Positions 12,090-24,249 of a DNA stretch of 64,000 nucleotides are shown one piece after another (position 1 is the first letter of the stretch; each line of letters begins with the position of its first letter). The DNA is from Capra hircus. Lineage: Eukaryota > Chordata > Mammalia > Artiodactyla > Bovidae. A program made the translations under genes and the position numbers. The stretch is from NCBI RefSeq assembly GCF_001704415.2, contig NC_030810.1, forward strand, positions 101,134,315 to 101,198,314, given 5' to 3'. The notes below the pieces were generated by a model that did not search any database, was not told the origin of the DNA, and saw only the letters and a program-made list of their open reading frames with translations.

Positions 12090-15015
12090 CTGCCTTGTTA
12101 CAGGTCACGCCCCTCTTTCTACTCCCTTTCTTATATCAAGAGGGGAAAAACACGGAACTACCTCTACCCGTTCTGGTCACCATACGCCTATTACCTTTAC
12201 TGCTACAAGTACCGGATCACCCTCCGGGAGAAGATGCTGCCTTGCTGTAAAAGGTACTTATTTTAATCTCTACCTGTAGTTGTTTATATAAACTGTAAAG
12301 AAAAATAAAAGAATTTGAAAGGACTCCCTAAGTGGCAAAAGAGAATGGCAAAATAGGGTGGAAGGCTGGCATGGAACTTTGTAAACCTTTCTATCTGGCT
12401 GGCCTGGGGAAATGGAAATAGATAGGCTGGTTCACATAAGATACAGAAGACAGTGCCAGAGCCTGGCCCAGTGTACCTGGAAGGTAAGTCTCTTCTCATC
12501 TCAGACTCAGAGATCAACTAATTGGGGCCTCTTTTTCCTCATCAGCATCACCACTTATAAGGAAGTGGAGGACTTGACACTCCGGCCCCGTTGCTGCCTT
12601 CAGTGCTCCTGAGTCCCTAGTAGGTCTTCAGGGGGGCAGACGCACCGAGCAGGGTGATCAAGACCAGCTTAAAGAATTATATTCGGTAAGTGGACTGGGA
12701 GCTGGTGCTGGGACATGGCAGCCCACTGCTTGCTGTAATATGATAACTTACAAAGGGACATGGACTAGTTGGAAAATAAATCATAGAAAGCTAGCTCATG
12801 TGAGCTCCTGTGTAAAACGGACTTGCTTTATGGACAAGGATTCTGGTCCAGAGAACTTAAGGCAGGGTCCTAGGGCTGGTGTTGAAAAGCAGGATGGGAA
12901 AGGAGGAATTGAAAACAAAGACAGACTATATTAAGACACAAAGCTGTATTCTGGGACATAAAGCTGTTTAGATGCTAAGTTTTGGGTCTAGAATCCCGAA
13001 CTCCTGCACTTGCCTTTGTATCATCATGCCTACATATGAGCTATGCATTTTTAGATAAGAAGTGGCAAAATTTAGGGAAAACATATATGATGGGAAAAAG
13101 TACAAGAGTGTTATTAGTGAGACAGTAAACAGATGATACAGCTTTGTTTAAAGAATAAGCTGTTTGATGATGTAAATACAAGTTTCTGAACCGTTAGTGC
13201 ACCCCTCAGTGGAGTCAGCAGGTAGTATTGACTCGATTCCAAATTTTTATCAAGGAAAACGCCATGATAGGGACAGAGTTAGGTCTTAGGACTAGGAGAT
13301 ATTGAGTACGGCCTGGCTCCACTTCACCTAGGCTCTCTATCAGCCCCCTCCTTGCTTCCACAGACACACCTAAACAGGTCTGAGATCTGATTTGAGGGTT
13401 AGGTGAGCACAGAAACAGGAGACTGTTACTCTCATTTTTACTCCTTTTCTAGGCTGGGAACCTGACGGTGCTGTCTACTGACCCCCTGCTTCACAAGGGC
13501 CCGGTGCAGTTAGACTTCCACTTCCGCCTCACCCCCCAGACCTCCGCCCACTGGCACGGCCTTCTGTGTGACCATAGGCTCTTCCTGGACATCCCGTATC
13601 GGGCCTTGGATCAAGGCAACCGGGAAAGGTGACTGAGTCTGGATGGGGGGAGAGGGAGGTGAAGGGAAGAGGTAGGGGTTTCACTCTGATGTCACACTCA
13701 AGTAACGGGCATGCTAGCCAGTGAGGGCTTATTCAGGAGCTGGATACATTCAAATCACTGAACCAGCCAGTGAGTTGAGCCAGGATCTGGATTCAAGAGA
13801 TAACAGTCCATAGGAGGTTGCTAAACTGATTCAGAATCACAAGGTGGAATCCATAAATAGTTGAAAGGAAGTGATCTCCAGCGGTTTGTCTTTATAGAGT
13901 GGCCCTTTTTCCCCAAGCCCCTTCCATGGCAGGGGTATCAGGCCATAGTGTATAAACCCTTAGCTTCAGAGAAAAATCCATCAAAACCAGTTTGGAACTT
14001 TCACTTCCTTGGGTCAGGAAACACTGAGCAATAAAATACCTTCTGTTGCAAATAGGCACCTTTGTCGATTTTGAGTTTGTGAAACATGCCATTAACCATT
14101 TTCCTTCTGGTCCCTAGTTTGACTGCAGCACTGGAGTATGTGGAGGAGAAGACCAATGTGGATTCCGTGTTTGTAAACTTCCAAAACAACCGGAATGACA
14201 GAGGTGGGGAATCTGCTCTATCCTTCCTGGCCCTTTGTGCTGAAGCAGCTGACAGTGATTTCCCCTTTATAGGAGATCTTCCTCCCTTCACTCTAAAGGG
14301 CATGTTCAGGCAGTTCAGGGATTCAACACTCATCCCCTTCTCCCCACCAAGGAAATTAAGGCACCTAGTATTCTGTTCATTGAAGTCATAACTGAACTGT
14401 CAGGAAGGCCCTGCACACAAATTTCAGAAGCTAGACTGAAGAAGCACTGGTGAAATTACACAGAAGCCATTCAAGGGATGTGGCTGGTAGGACAGAGTCT
14501 CAAATGTATTAAGCACCTATAGTGTGAGAGGGTCAGGTGTAAGGCCAGATGCGAGGTGCACATTACAGAAACCCTTGCTCCCTCGGGGAGCTTACACTCT
14601 GCTGGAGATGAGAGACAAGTAAGAGTTTATTATACCATCATTGTGTTAGGCACTTTGTAAACATCTCATTTAAATTGTGTGATCCTCATTTTACAAACAT
14701 GTAGAGCACTGAAGCCAGGTTAGGGTCCAGCTCTGTTTGACTCCAAAGCACATCATCCCTGTGCCTGCACCACACTGCTCCCTGCCCAGTCATTCCCCAG
14801 TGGAAGAAGCCAAATCTAGGGGAATGGCTGCATGCAGTCTCAGAGTATTCTAATTTTGTTCTCTTTTCACAGGTGCTTTGCTACGCGCCTTCAGCTACAT
14901 GGGCTTTGAGGTGGTCAGACCAGACCACCCAGCCCTTCCTCCCTGGGACAATGTCATCTTTATGGTGTATCCCCTTGAAAGGGATGTTGGCCACCTGCCC
15001 AGTGAACCTCCCTGA
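12090..15015 (+). CDS. OAZ3: Ornithine decarboxylase antizyme 3 (CUG start, +1 frameshift)
   Basis: Antizyme of haploid male germ cells. The family binds ornithine decarboxylase monomers, inhibits them, and restrains polyamine uptake. Coding exons: 12090-12253, 12546-12685, 13453-13628, 14118-14203 and 14873-15015. The conserved N-terminus LPCYRSRPSFYSLSYIKRGK begins at CTG 12090; an in-frame TGA lies at 12078 and the first in-frame ATG is only at codon 49. ORF1 ends CLQCS then TGA at 12610-12612, at the classic antizyme context TCC-TGA. The +1 frame resumes at GAG 12611 (ESLVGLQ) and runs without interruption to TGA 15013, giving 235 aa in all. The antizyme core is intact: LDFHFRLTPQTSAHWHGLL, LEYVEEKTNVDSVFVNF, GFEVVRPDHPALPP and VYPLERDVGHLPSEPP. 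All introns are GT-AG and phases close. A variant AGTAAA at 15104 could serve for polyadenylation. It is convergent with TDRKH. The CUG start is inferred from conservation. Confidence 0.96.
12604..12613 (+). promoter_or_regulatory. OAZ3: Programmed +1 ribosomal frameshift site
   Basis: TGC TCC TGA G: the shift occurs at TCC-TGA, so the ribosome reads TCC, skips T 12610 and continues with GAG at 12611. In the antizyme family polyamines raise the shift efficiency, forming a feedback loop. The zero frame stops here and the +1 frame is open for 159 further codons over four exons, which is direct evidence in the sequence. Confidence 0.95.
14480..14800 (+). repeat. Old mammalian-wide repeat fragments (OAZ3 intron 4)
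   Basis: Two diverged fragments: one reading TTAAGCACCTATAGTGTGAG to about 14615, and one resembling MIR in its 3' part (CATTTTACAAACATGTAGAG). They are too decayed for confident subfamily calls. Confidence 0.5.
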
Positions 15016-15654
15016 ACATGCTATTCCTACTCTGCGAGGGGCTGGGAGCCGTGTTAAGTGAGAACCAAGCTTCCAGGATGTGACAAAACACCTTCCATCT
15101 AGGAGTAAAGGGTAGTGCAATCCTCACACGTTTCCCTTTTCTTTGCAGGGGGAGTGGGGGAGAGGGTTGGCTGGAGCGAAAAATGAGCCTTACAGAGCTG
15201 AATTCACTGTAGGATAGACAGACATTTGATGACTGAAAAGCTCAAAGGGGTCTGAGCAAGATAGGGAAAGGACCCAAGGATTTTAAGCTTTTGCCTTGCC
15301 CCTGTCCCAAAACTCTTCCCTTATTTATTTTAACTATCTGAGCACCTGCTAGGAGCAGGAACCAAGCACCAGGGAATATATTTTATCCATATACTTAGGT
15401 TCAAACTGGAGACAAGTGAAGGAAATCAGAGAAGGTACATGGTTCCTGTGGCACTAGTTTAAGGGCAGGAACATTCCAGGAGGCTGCAAAAGTAGTGTTG
15501 TTAAGAATAGGGAACCCATCAGAATGGGTTAAAAGGTCTTAAAAGCCATGTTAAAGGAAAAGGCTTTCATACACAGTAACAAACTGTAGCTAAGAATGAG
15601 ATACCACTCATCTTTCAGAGAAGTCCTGTGAACAATTTATATCAGGAGACTTCT

Positions 15655-15865
15655 TTTTAGAGTAAAGGCTGATAAACAACAAGGTCCTACTGTACGCACA
15701 GGGAATTATCCTCAATATCCTGGGATAAACCATAATGAAAAAGAACACAAAAATAAAAATGCCTGTATGTGTATGACTGAGTCCCTTTGCTGTTCTTTGC
15801 AGTGTTGGCTGTCACAACACTGTCAATCAACTATACTTCGATTAAATAAAATTTTTAAAAAAGAG
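15655..15865 (+). repeat. L1 3' terminus
   Basis: A short L1 3' end (AACAAGGTCCTACTGTACGC, then ATCAACTATACTTCGATTAA) terminating in an A-rich tail at about 15845-15862. It lies in the convergent gap between OAZ3 and TDRKH. The AATAAA at 15844 belongs to this element. Confidence 0.75.
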
Positions 15866-16619
15866 TAAAGGCCGACGAAACTGAGGACTAACTGGCCCCA
15901 TGAACCTGTCGTAGAGTAGCTTCAATTCCAGGGCCGAGCCTGCTCAGTGAGCAAGTGCAGCCAAGGTCTGAAATATCAAATCAACGGCACGCTTTCATTG
16001 ATTCCTGTGGGACCACCCAAGCTACCTAGAGATGCTCCTTTACTGAAGTCTTTCTGCTAATTGGTACTGAGGTTTTTCTAAGACAATAAAATTTGAAAAT
16101 TGTGTTTCTGGGGAAATATAGTTGCTATGTAGTATATGGGTAGATTTCATTAACTCCTAGATTAAAAAGTCCTGCATAGCAGAGTCTTATATACGAGTTT
16201 TAAGTCTTCTACTTTACCTTGCTGATCTTTAAAAAAAAAAAAAAAAGGTTAATTTACCGTTATTCTCCCACCCACTTTCAAACACCTTCACAGTTCTCAC
16301 TGGATCCTCACAATACTGTCAGAAATGGAGAGATGCTACGTAAGGAAACAGGCTCCATAAGTTTACAGCAAAGATCTATTCCTAGAACCCAGGTTTCTGT
16401 AATTCTAATCTACCTCGTTTAGGTGAGGTTTTAGTGAATGATTAATTCTTAAGTCCCTTTAAGGAAAGAATACGATCTGCACATTAGAGGGATAGCTGTT
16501 TCATAGGTGGTGTGAGGTGTTAGGCAATCTTACCAGATTTCAGTACAGAAGATACCCATAGGCTTGTTTCCACCTTGTGATTCAACCAGCATTTAGTTTT
16601 AGATAACTTTCTTAAGAAC

Positions 16620-16625
16620 TTTATT
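16620..16625 (-). terminator. TDRKH: Candidate TDRKH poly(A) signal
   Basis: AATAAA on the minus strand about 910 bases downstream of the TDRKH stop. It would give a 3' UTR of about 0.9 kb, ending 1.6 kb from the OAZ3 stop in convergent arrangement. It is the only canonical signal I noticed at a sensible distance. Confidence 0.45.
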
Positions 16626-17532
16626 CAGCAAAGAACACCCCAAATGATCTAAACAGCTCTACAAGTTCTCTGTGGCCCTGTGTGTATACATATATTGATA
16701 TAGATACTATACCAGCAATATAGCAATATTTCCTGAGTTACCTTTCTCCTTGTCTACTTGTATTTTAACCAAAGTTTACTGGGAAATAGCTGGAGCACTG
16801 TTAAAAATCTTGTCTCCAATAACACATCAGCAGTTGAGGCTGGGAGGCAGTATTCTCTTCTCACTTCCTGAGGCTTTTAATTATGCTGATTTTTGCCTTT
16901 GCTGCCTGACTTAACTGCAATCTTTGAGTTTACCACTCAAAAGATTTCCCCTTAACCAGAGTCACCTGATGCGGTGAGTCAGTCTGCAGAATCATCATTT
17001 CCAATAACCAAACCCTGGCTGTTTCCCAGCCTCAAAGAGGACACTGCCTAGCAGTACTGTGCGTTAAGACTGGCAGAGGGGAACAAGCTGGATACTAAGC
17101 AGCCTGAAAGTCGTGTGGCAGTACTCACACGGCACAGGGGGTGGTGGTGGAGTTAGGGGCATGTGTCTGCCCCCCTCCAACACACATACTCTTGGGTAGT
17201 CCAGTGGAAGAAGAAAATGCATTTGGTTCACAGCAAGCCAGGTCATGTACATAACGAAGGAAGAACTGCATAGATCTCTATTATAGGCTCTTCTCTCCAG
17301 GCACCAAGTCTTATGCCAAACCTGCCAAAGACACACACAGAGACACAAAAAGCTTGAAAGGGCTCAAACAGAAAGTAAAGTTGCAGGAAGGCAGCTGCAG
17401 AGAAGTAGTAATAAGATGGGCTACAGGGAAAAGGCAAGGCCCTGTGGTCACCCTCACTACTCTCTGGCTGCTACAGAGAGAGGACAGTTCTACTCACAGC
17501 AAAGCAGATGGCCGAGGCAACTGGAGGGGACT

Positions 17533-20500
17533 TCAGAGTAAGTAGTCGTCTTCAAGATTATCATCGCCAGACAGAGAGGCAGCTTCTATTCAGACACGAG
17601 GGTAAAGTTAGATGCTGCCCTACTGTAGCAGGCACTGCCACTCAGGGTCAGAGAAAAAAAATAGGCTTTTTGGTGTTCAGTGACCACTCTGGTTAGGAGA
17701 TAAATCTTGACACAACTTCCCTAGTTTGGAGAGGCTGACTAAGAATTGGTAACTTCCAGAGATGCTCGAGGGAACAAATGCTGTTGGTACCTGATAAACT
17801 GAGGCAGGACAGGGTGTTTGCTATCTCTCCAGGGCTCTTCTTGGTCTCAGTGAGCATGCTCAGTGAGACATCTATTTCTGCGGCCTGAGGGCACAAACAG
17901 GAGAAAAAGGAAGAACGTGTTTGGCTGGTGGGAAAGGAGAAGCGACCCCATCATTTTGCTCACAGAGTCCGGTGTGGCTGCTGAGGGACACAGTGCTTCC
18001 TTTGATCAACTAGTGGAGCAACTCAGAGTACTTAAGGGTGTTCTACAGATTGCATGAGTGACTAGAAGCCCTCCTGTCTTGAGGCACAAGGTTTGTCCCA
18101 AAGCAGCACCCCAAATGACGATAATGGCTCACTTACTAGGTCATCCAACATTAGTGGGACAGCTCTGTTTTTTTCCGTGTCTTCTGCAAGCTCAATTGCG
18201 TATCCTTTACGAACTAATTCTAGCCCAATATCAAGTTTCTGAGAAAAGAAATGAAAAGGCTTCTTGGATTCAAAGAAGGGCAAATCAGAGGAAGGGCAGA
18301 AGAGCTGGGATTGATACTTTAAAAAATTCCTTTGGTGGTTCAGTTAAACAGGAGCTTATGAAGCAGGACTATCATCAAATAAGGATTTCTGGGAAAGGAA
18401 AAGATGATGAGCCTGTAAATATACTGAAGAGACAGTGAGCAACAAGTGAACCTCAGTCTTACCTTCCCGTCGCTAGTATCATATAAATAGATCTTGGGCC
18501 AAGTTGAGAGCCCAGACTGGACGTAGCTAGAGATCTTGGCCACCAGGGGCTTCCAGTCAGCACAGTGAGTGAGTCTGTCAAACTCATCCAAAGCTTCCTC
18601 TTCCCATTGTTCACCTGGTTAAAAAAAATTGTAGACAGAGCCTAAGAAGAAGGGGTCAGTGCTGACAGGGGTGGGATTATGCCCTGGAGGGAAGCTGGAA
18701 CTACCTCTGTCTACTTCAGAAGGTACCTATGTCTGACTGCCAGGCAGGTTTCTGGCTGTTGCTGTCTGGCACTGGTGATGAAAATGCGCCTGAGCCCCCA
18801 GAACTCAAAAAGCCTGGGAATGTGAGAATCCCCACCACATGCCCTATGAAAGTTATTCTATTTGGACGCACAGTCAATAGGTAATAGGACCAATTTACCT
18901 GAGGGGGCAATCCGTGCCAGACTACACTCTATTGCTTGAAATGGAAGGCTTAGGAAGTCACTCCTAAAGTGAAAGAAACTGAAATTAGAATCCTAGCGCT
19001 AGGAGGGCCTTCTTATATTCGTTGCTTCTAGATAGCACCAGTTAACCCAGCAGCGGAAGATAATTAACTGATCTCTGTAAAGAGGTTCTCTTCCAACCCT
19101 CCCCGCCGGCCTCCTCCCCAGTGAGAAGTGCCAACAGCTCACCATCTTATGGCCAGGACTGAGTCAACAGATGGGACTCCAGCCTGACTCCACACTGACC
19201 TGAGCACCCTGAGATCCCTCAGTGGGCAATCTCCATTATCTCCAAAGTCAACAAAGTAAAGGTCCAGGTTCCCATTCTCCAAGGTGCCAAGGACCCGGGC
19301 TCGATACCAGGAACCATTTGTAGGTAAAGGTGCTGCGACAATGTCTCCTACATGTACAGTCAAGTCTTCAGGCTACACAAGAAATGAGGAGCCAGGAGAG
19401 GGCAGAGTTAGGAAGGGATGGGCTAAAAAATTGAATACCAGGAGGAAGAAAGAACAAGCCATTGCTCCACAGGAAAGGGAAGAGAATACATCACGACTTT
19501 CATCAAACCCCAGCCCTGTCCCTATAGCAACTCACCAGACTATTTTCGTAGTGCTGGGTCATCTCATTGACAAGCTTATCCAGTTGCAGGCTGCGGGAGC
19601 CAATGATTTGGATCCAGAAGTGGTTGGGATGTTCAGAGGCAGAGACATACACTTCTAGGAATTCATCAGCATGGAAACTGAAGTCCGGACTGGGAACTAA
19701 CCACAGGCATAAGCAAGTTAAGCTACAGAATTATTATCTAATATGATGACCATTATCAGAATCATCTCTGGTTGAAATGGGAAGACTGCATCGGTGGGGT
19801 GAGAGGTACAAATACCAAGTGGCTAATAACACTTAAAAATGGCTGGAGGGACAAGTGGATGAATCATACAAGAACATCCTGAAGGAAAGGTACTATAAGC
19901 TATGTTCTGTTCTTTCTATGTAATTGAGTACTTAGAGTTCATTCACATTCTTTGTCATCTGCCATGTATTCAAATCAGCACCAATTATAATGAAGGGAAA
20001 TCCCCATATGCTAGCTGCAGCAGGACCAGGGAGAAGATATGCGGACAGATGTGGGCCTGCTCCAGACTGTATTCCACCACCGACTCATTACAGACCTGGA
20101 CACGCCTATGACCCTCTTAAGGACTCTGGTCTGCCCTGCCCATCCCAGTACCTATGCATAGAGGAAAAAGCCCACAGCCTTTTCATTCTTCTTGAATGGT
20201 GAAGATTTTTAAGAACAGTAATGAGACAGGAAAAAATATTGGACTCAAAAGTATTTTACTTATTTGTATATGTTTTTAGAAAGAATACCATGTAATTCAA
20301 TTATTTGATGTATTACTCGCAGACCAGTTTCCTGTGAACGAGCATATTTCTATATTGTTCTCTAATTATTAGCTGGTTTGTATTCAGAAAAAATTTGTGT
20401 TCAGTATTAACCCAAGGAAAATATTACCAGAAAGTCCCATCTGTAATTAAAGAACTGTAAATGTAGTCAAGAAAATAGAAATTATTTTTTTATTGTTTCC

Positions 20501-23500
20501 TTATTCTGGGTTATCTAAGCCAGTATTTCTGGCTTTCCAGGTAGCAGTAGTAAAGAACCCACCTGCCAATGCAGGATTGGCAGAGGGCTCGATCCCTCGG
20601 TTGGGAAGATACCCTGGAGAAGGAAATGGCAACTTGCTAGAGTATTCTTCCTGGGAAATCTCATGAACAGAGGAGACTGGCAGGCAACAGTCCATGGGGT
20701 TGCAAACCGGCACACACAACTGAGCACACACACATAGCCAGTATGTCTGTCTCCATATGGCTAAGGGGGTCCCCTTTGTTACATACTTTCAAACATGGAC
20801 ATCTCTGGACTGGTCTGGACACCAGACCTCTGAAAGCTGTCATCAGTGGGTTTCTCCCAGGAACCCTCTTCTGGTCCTACAACAGCCACGTCACCATCTC
20901 CTTTGTGGGGAGGAACTGCCAGAGGTGCAGCCTGTTTTAAGCTAGTGCCAGTGTTTCTCCATAAAGCTGGCTCTCTGGCTCCACCTGGCTCTGTCACTTC
21001 CTCTCTTCTTACGCTGATTGGCTGCTTCCGTGGAACTCTGGTTTCTGCAGAATGAGCAATTCTCTTCCTAAGTTCTTCATCTTCTGAAACTTTCTCCAGT
21101 ATCAAATGCTGTGGAAAATAAGAGCAGGGATGATATCTACATGGTCAGATACTGACCCAGGATGGAGTAAAGGGTTCTTCTTACTCTCAGATACAATTCA
21201 GGTTAGCTACTTGCCTTAGCTGCTGCCACTTCCTTCTGCGTTCCTGAGATTTTTATAAGTCTTGATAGTAGCAATGTTCCTTCTGATTCTTTATCACAGG
21301 TTATTTTGGCTCCTGAGGCCTTACAGATAGAACGAATTGTCTCGCCGCCTCTCCCTGTATTGAATAATACATAAAACCCTGTCCTTTCCTCTACTACAAC
21401 ACGTGATGCCACTATCTTGTATACACTATGAGGTGAGAGTCAGGGCTCATTTTCAAACTAAACAATGTAGGATAGCGAATGGAAAACAGGAGCTACTGAG
21501 ATCCTTACTATAATAAGGGGGGTACTACATTATTTGCTCTATCCATTTTATTTAAATTCTACACACTGGCTAAGTTAATGTGGTCATGTCACTTTCACCT
21601 TCTGGCCACTGAGCAGACTTCACAGGCTCACTTCATTAGAAGATACCCTACATGAAACCACTGGACCAAGGACAGGACATTTCTCTGCCTCTCACAGCAG
21701 CATGAGGGATGCTCTAGGAGAAGGCATAAAAAGTGCTTTCTAGAGCACGGTCTTGAGAGATTTAGGATAAAATGAGCATCCTTAGCTGCCCTTTAAAAGT
21801 CTTAATATGAGGTAAATACATTTACCTGAACCCGTGTGGAACCTATTTGTAAGGTTCAGGTCATACTTTAAAATTTTTTTATTATTTATTTTTGTCTGTG
21901 TTGGGTCTTAGCTGTAGCATGCAGGCATCTCTCCAGTGTGGCACACAGGCTTAGCTTCCCTGAGGCTTGTGGGATCTTAGTTCCCCAACCAGGGATCGAA
22001 CCCATGTTCCCTGCATTGGAAGGCAAATTCTTAACCACCGAACCACCAGGGAAGTTCTCTTACAACTTCTTGAGGTAATGAGTTTTGCTTTACCACTGGC
22101 TCTATAAAAAAGTAAAGCTCTGCTCTCAATTTCCCTCAGCAAGGTGAAGGGGAAGCAGGCCAGGAAAAGCCCTCCAGAAGGTGTGAAAGAAAGGAAGGCA
22201 AAGAGAACGAAAAAGGAAACAGCAGAGAAAGTTGTCCGGTGGTACCTATGATTCTGCCCACGGATCTCTGGGGGACTGAGAGCTGCTCAGACACTGGCGT
22301 ATTCTCTGTCAGGATCTGATGAATCGCTGCTTTGGCCTTGCACACCTGAACAGGAAAACCACTGATAAGCAGCACCCGCTCATCTCCTATATCCTCCGTG
22401 TCCACATCGATCCGAGCACCTGTCTTCTTTCTCAGCTGCAGAGAAAATGATACGTGGCAGCGTGTTCTGGAAGAGCTCTCACCTGGGTCAGCTGAGGATA
22501 CTCTAAACCTAACCCTGGAGGTGGATGGAACTGGACACAGTAATCAGTGAAATAGGGTTTTATAAGCAGTCCTCAATTACATGTACTTATGGAAGGAGAG
22601 ACAAAGGCAACCCTAAACGGCAGTTAACCCAAAACAGTTTTTCTGTGTTTAGACTGGTCTTTCCCCAGATTTGGATTATAGAATCAATTATTTCGTTTTC
22701 TTGACATTCCAACTGAATAATGGAAGATGGTAAAAAGAATTAGAGAGCAATTAATTTATTGCTGCCAATTAATAAGAGTTCGTAATTCCATAGCAGAAAG
22801 GAATGATTCAAACTATACCAAGATGAGAACCATCCAATTAAAAATCCCCATTTCAAGCTAAGTCACCCATTCTATCAGGAGTAGAAGTACTCATCTCCGA
22901 CAGGAAAATAGCAGCTAGAAACTTCCTATTTTTGTTTTGTTTGTTTAAAATATACATGGTGTAAGTGGGTTTTACAGAATAGGGGCAGAGGATGGACAGC
23001 AGAAATCAATACCGGGAAAGCTGCCGCCTGCTCACACACTTACTTGTTTAATATTGGCTCCTTGCCGGCCAATGATGAGCTTTACAGCCTCCTGGGGAAC
23101 TCGCATCTCTATCTCGATGTCATCTTCCCCAACAAATGTCAGCCGTTCTTCTGCACAGATCATCAGATCAGATTTAGACAATACCCAAAGCTATTACTTC
23201 CCCTCCCCTGAATCAAAGCTGTCAAAGAGACATTGGTGTAAAAGATAAACTGAGGATTTCAATCATAAAGAGAAGGAGAAGTACCATCTGAGGGGGAACT
23301 AAAGGGTCCTGAAAGACCAGAAGATGGGCATTCTCTCTGGGATACCGTTTTCAAATGTTAAAATGGGAAAAGCCATTGGCTTCTGGGCAAACTACTTCTC
23401 CCAAGACATGACTCCTGGAGAATGAAGGCCAGAAGTTGCCTGAGGAGTCCATTAGGCTCAGAACTTCCCTTGTTTATACACAGATCATTTTTCCAAGTCC

Positions 23501-23906
23501 TACTCTCTAGGTCCAGCTTGTGGGGAAACTGGACCCAGCAGTTAGCAGAATCCCTTACAGTGCTGGTGTTGCTGAAGGGAACAAATCAACAGAATTATAA
23601 AATGAGCTCTTTATTTCACAGACTAGCTTCACATTAACATAGAAAAGAAAAACTCTGTTTCAAAGGTCCCTCACAGAGAGCCAATTACATCCCAACAAAT
23701 GATAACTTGAAAGAAGTTTCAAGTGAACAGTGCCAGAACATAGTCTAACCATTTCAGTATGTACAGCCATGGTTTCACATACCTCTGCTTTCCCTATATC
23801 TGCGGTATAGGATATAGGCAACTGTCGCACTGGCAGGGATCCCAAGGCCCAGTGCTATTTTTTGAATAGTGGACAAGCTTGTCCAAGAAGTCCGTTCAGT
23901 GGACAT
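17533..23906 (-). CDS. TDRKH: Tudor and KH domain-containing protein (TDRKH / TDRD2)
   Basis: Mitochondrial outer-membrane piRNA-pathway scaffold; the family binds dimethyl-arginine tails of PIWI proteins and brings the trimmer PNLDC1 to pre-piRNAs. Twelve coding exons (-): 23783-23906, 23044-23150, 22246-22435, 21215-21354, 20787-21108, 19536-19696, 19200-19372, 18899-18963, 18463-18614, 18137-18238, 17791-17884 and 17533-17585. They join in phase to 560 aa (human 561 as I recall). Visible parts: N-terminal anchor at about residues 17-35 (KIALGLGIPASATVAYILY); KH1 with GxxG at 69-72 (GRQG); KH2 with GxxG at 141-144 (GRGG); a proline/charged linker at about 205-295; an extended Tudor region at about 300-430 with GSWYRARVLG and LYFVDFGDNGD; an acidic tail ending DDNLEDDYLL. 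The intron after coding exon 4 starts with GC. The start exon begins at acceptor 23919-23920, so a 5' UTR exon lies upstream, probably at 38.8-40 kb. Frames are intact. Confidence 0.97.
20525..20738 (+). repeat. Bov-tA SINE 50 bases from a TDRKH donor
   Basis: Forward Bov-tA (GGCTTTCCAGGTAGCAGTAG at the head, TGGGGTTGCAAACCGGCACA near the tail) ending in an ACACAC tail. It is antisense to TDRKH and sits in the intron after coding exon 5, whose donor is at 20781-20786. Confidence 0.85.
21209..21215 (-). other. TDRKH: GC-type 5' splice site in TDRKH
   Basis: Coding exon 4 ends AAG at 21215 and the intron begins GCAAGT (21214-21209); the partner acceptor is TTCCACAG before CATTTGATACTGG at 21108. 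The protein reads AAAK then HLILEKVSED across the junction, as in the family, so the boundary is fixed. AAG/GCAAGT is the usual consensus of GC-AG introns spliced by the major spliceosome. Confidence 0.9.
21868..22062 (-). repeat. tRNA-Glu (CHR-type) SINE in a TDRKH intron
   Basis: Reverse copy: it carries GGGATCTTAGTTCCCCAACC and GGGATCGAACCCATG and ends ACCACCAGGGAAGTTC. Same direction as TDRKH. Confidence 0.75.
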
Positions 23907-24249
23907 TTTCGGCCGCCTCCTGAAATAAGCAAATGAAGAGAAAGGAGCTTTCATACAACTTTTACGCCAGAGAGAATGGAACACATTACAATATTACAAA
24001 GAATACTACAGCCTAATTTCCCATTTCAAGAGCTTGAGCAGTCTCAAGGTGTGTTTCATGTGAAAGGTCACAGGGTATTTTTTCTGAAAGTTAGCTGAGG
24101 GACACACACACATATGACTAAATAGAGGAGTACCACTCCCTGCTCAGCCCCTGCAAAGAGGGCTGTATATTGATCAGCTTTAAAAGACAAAGGAACAAGG
24201 AATTAACTGAATCAAATATTTTTTAAAATTTACATTTCATATCAAACTA

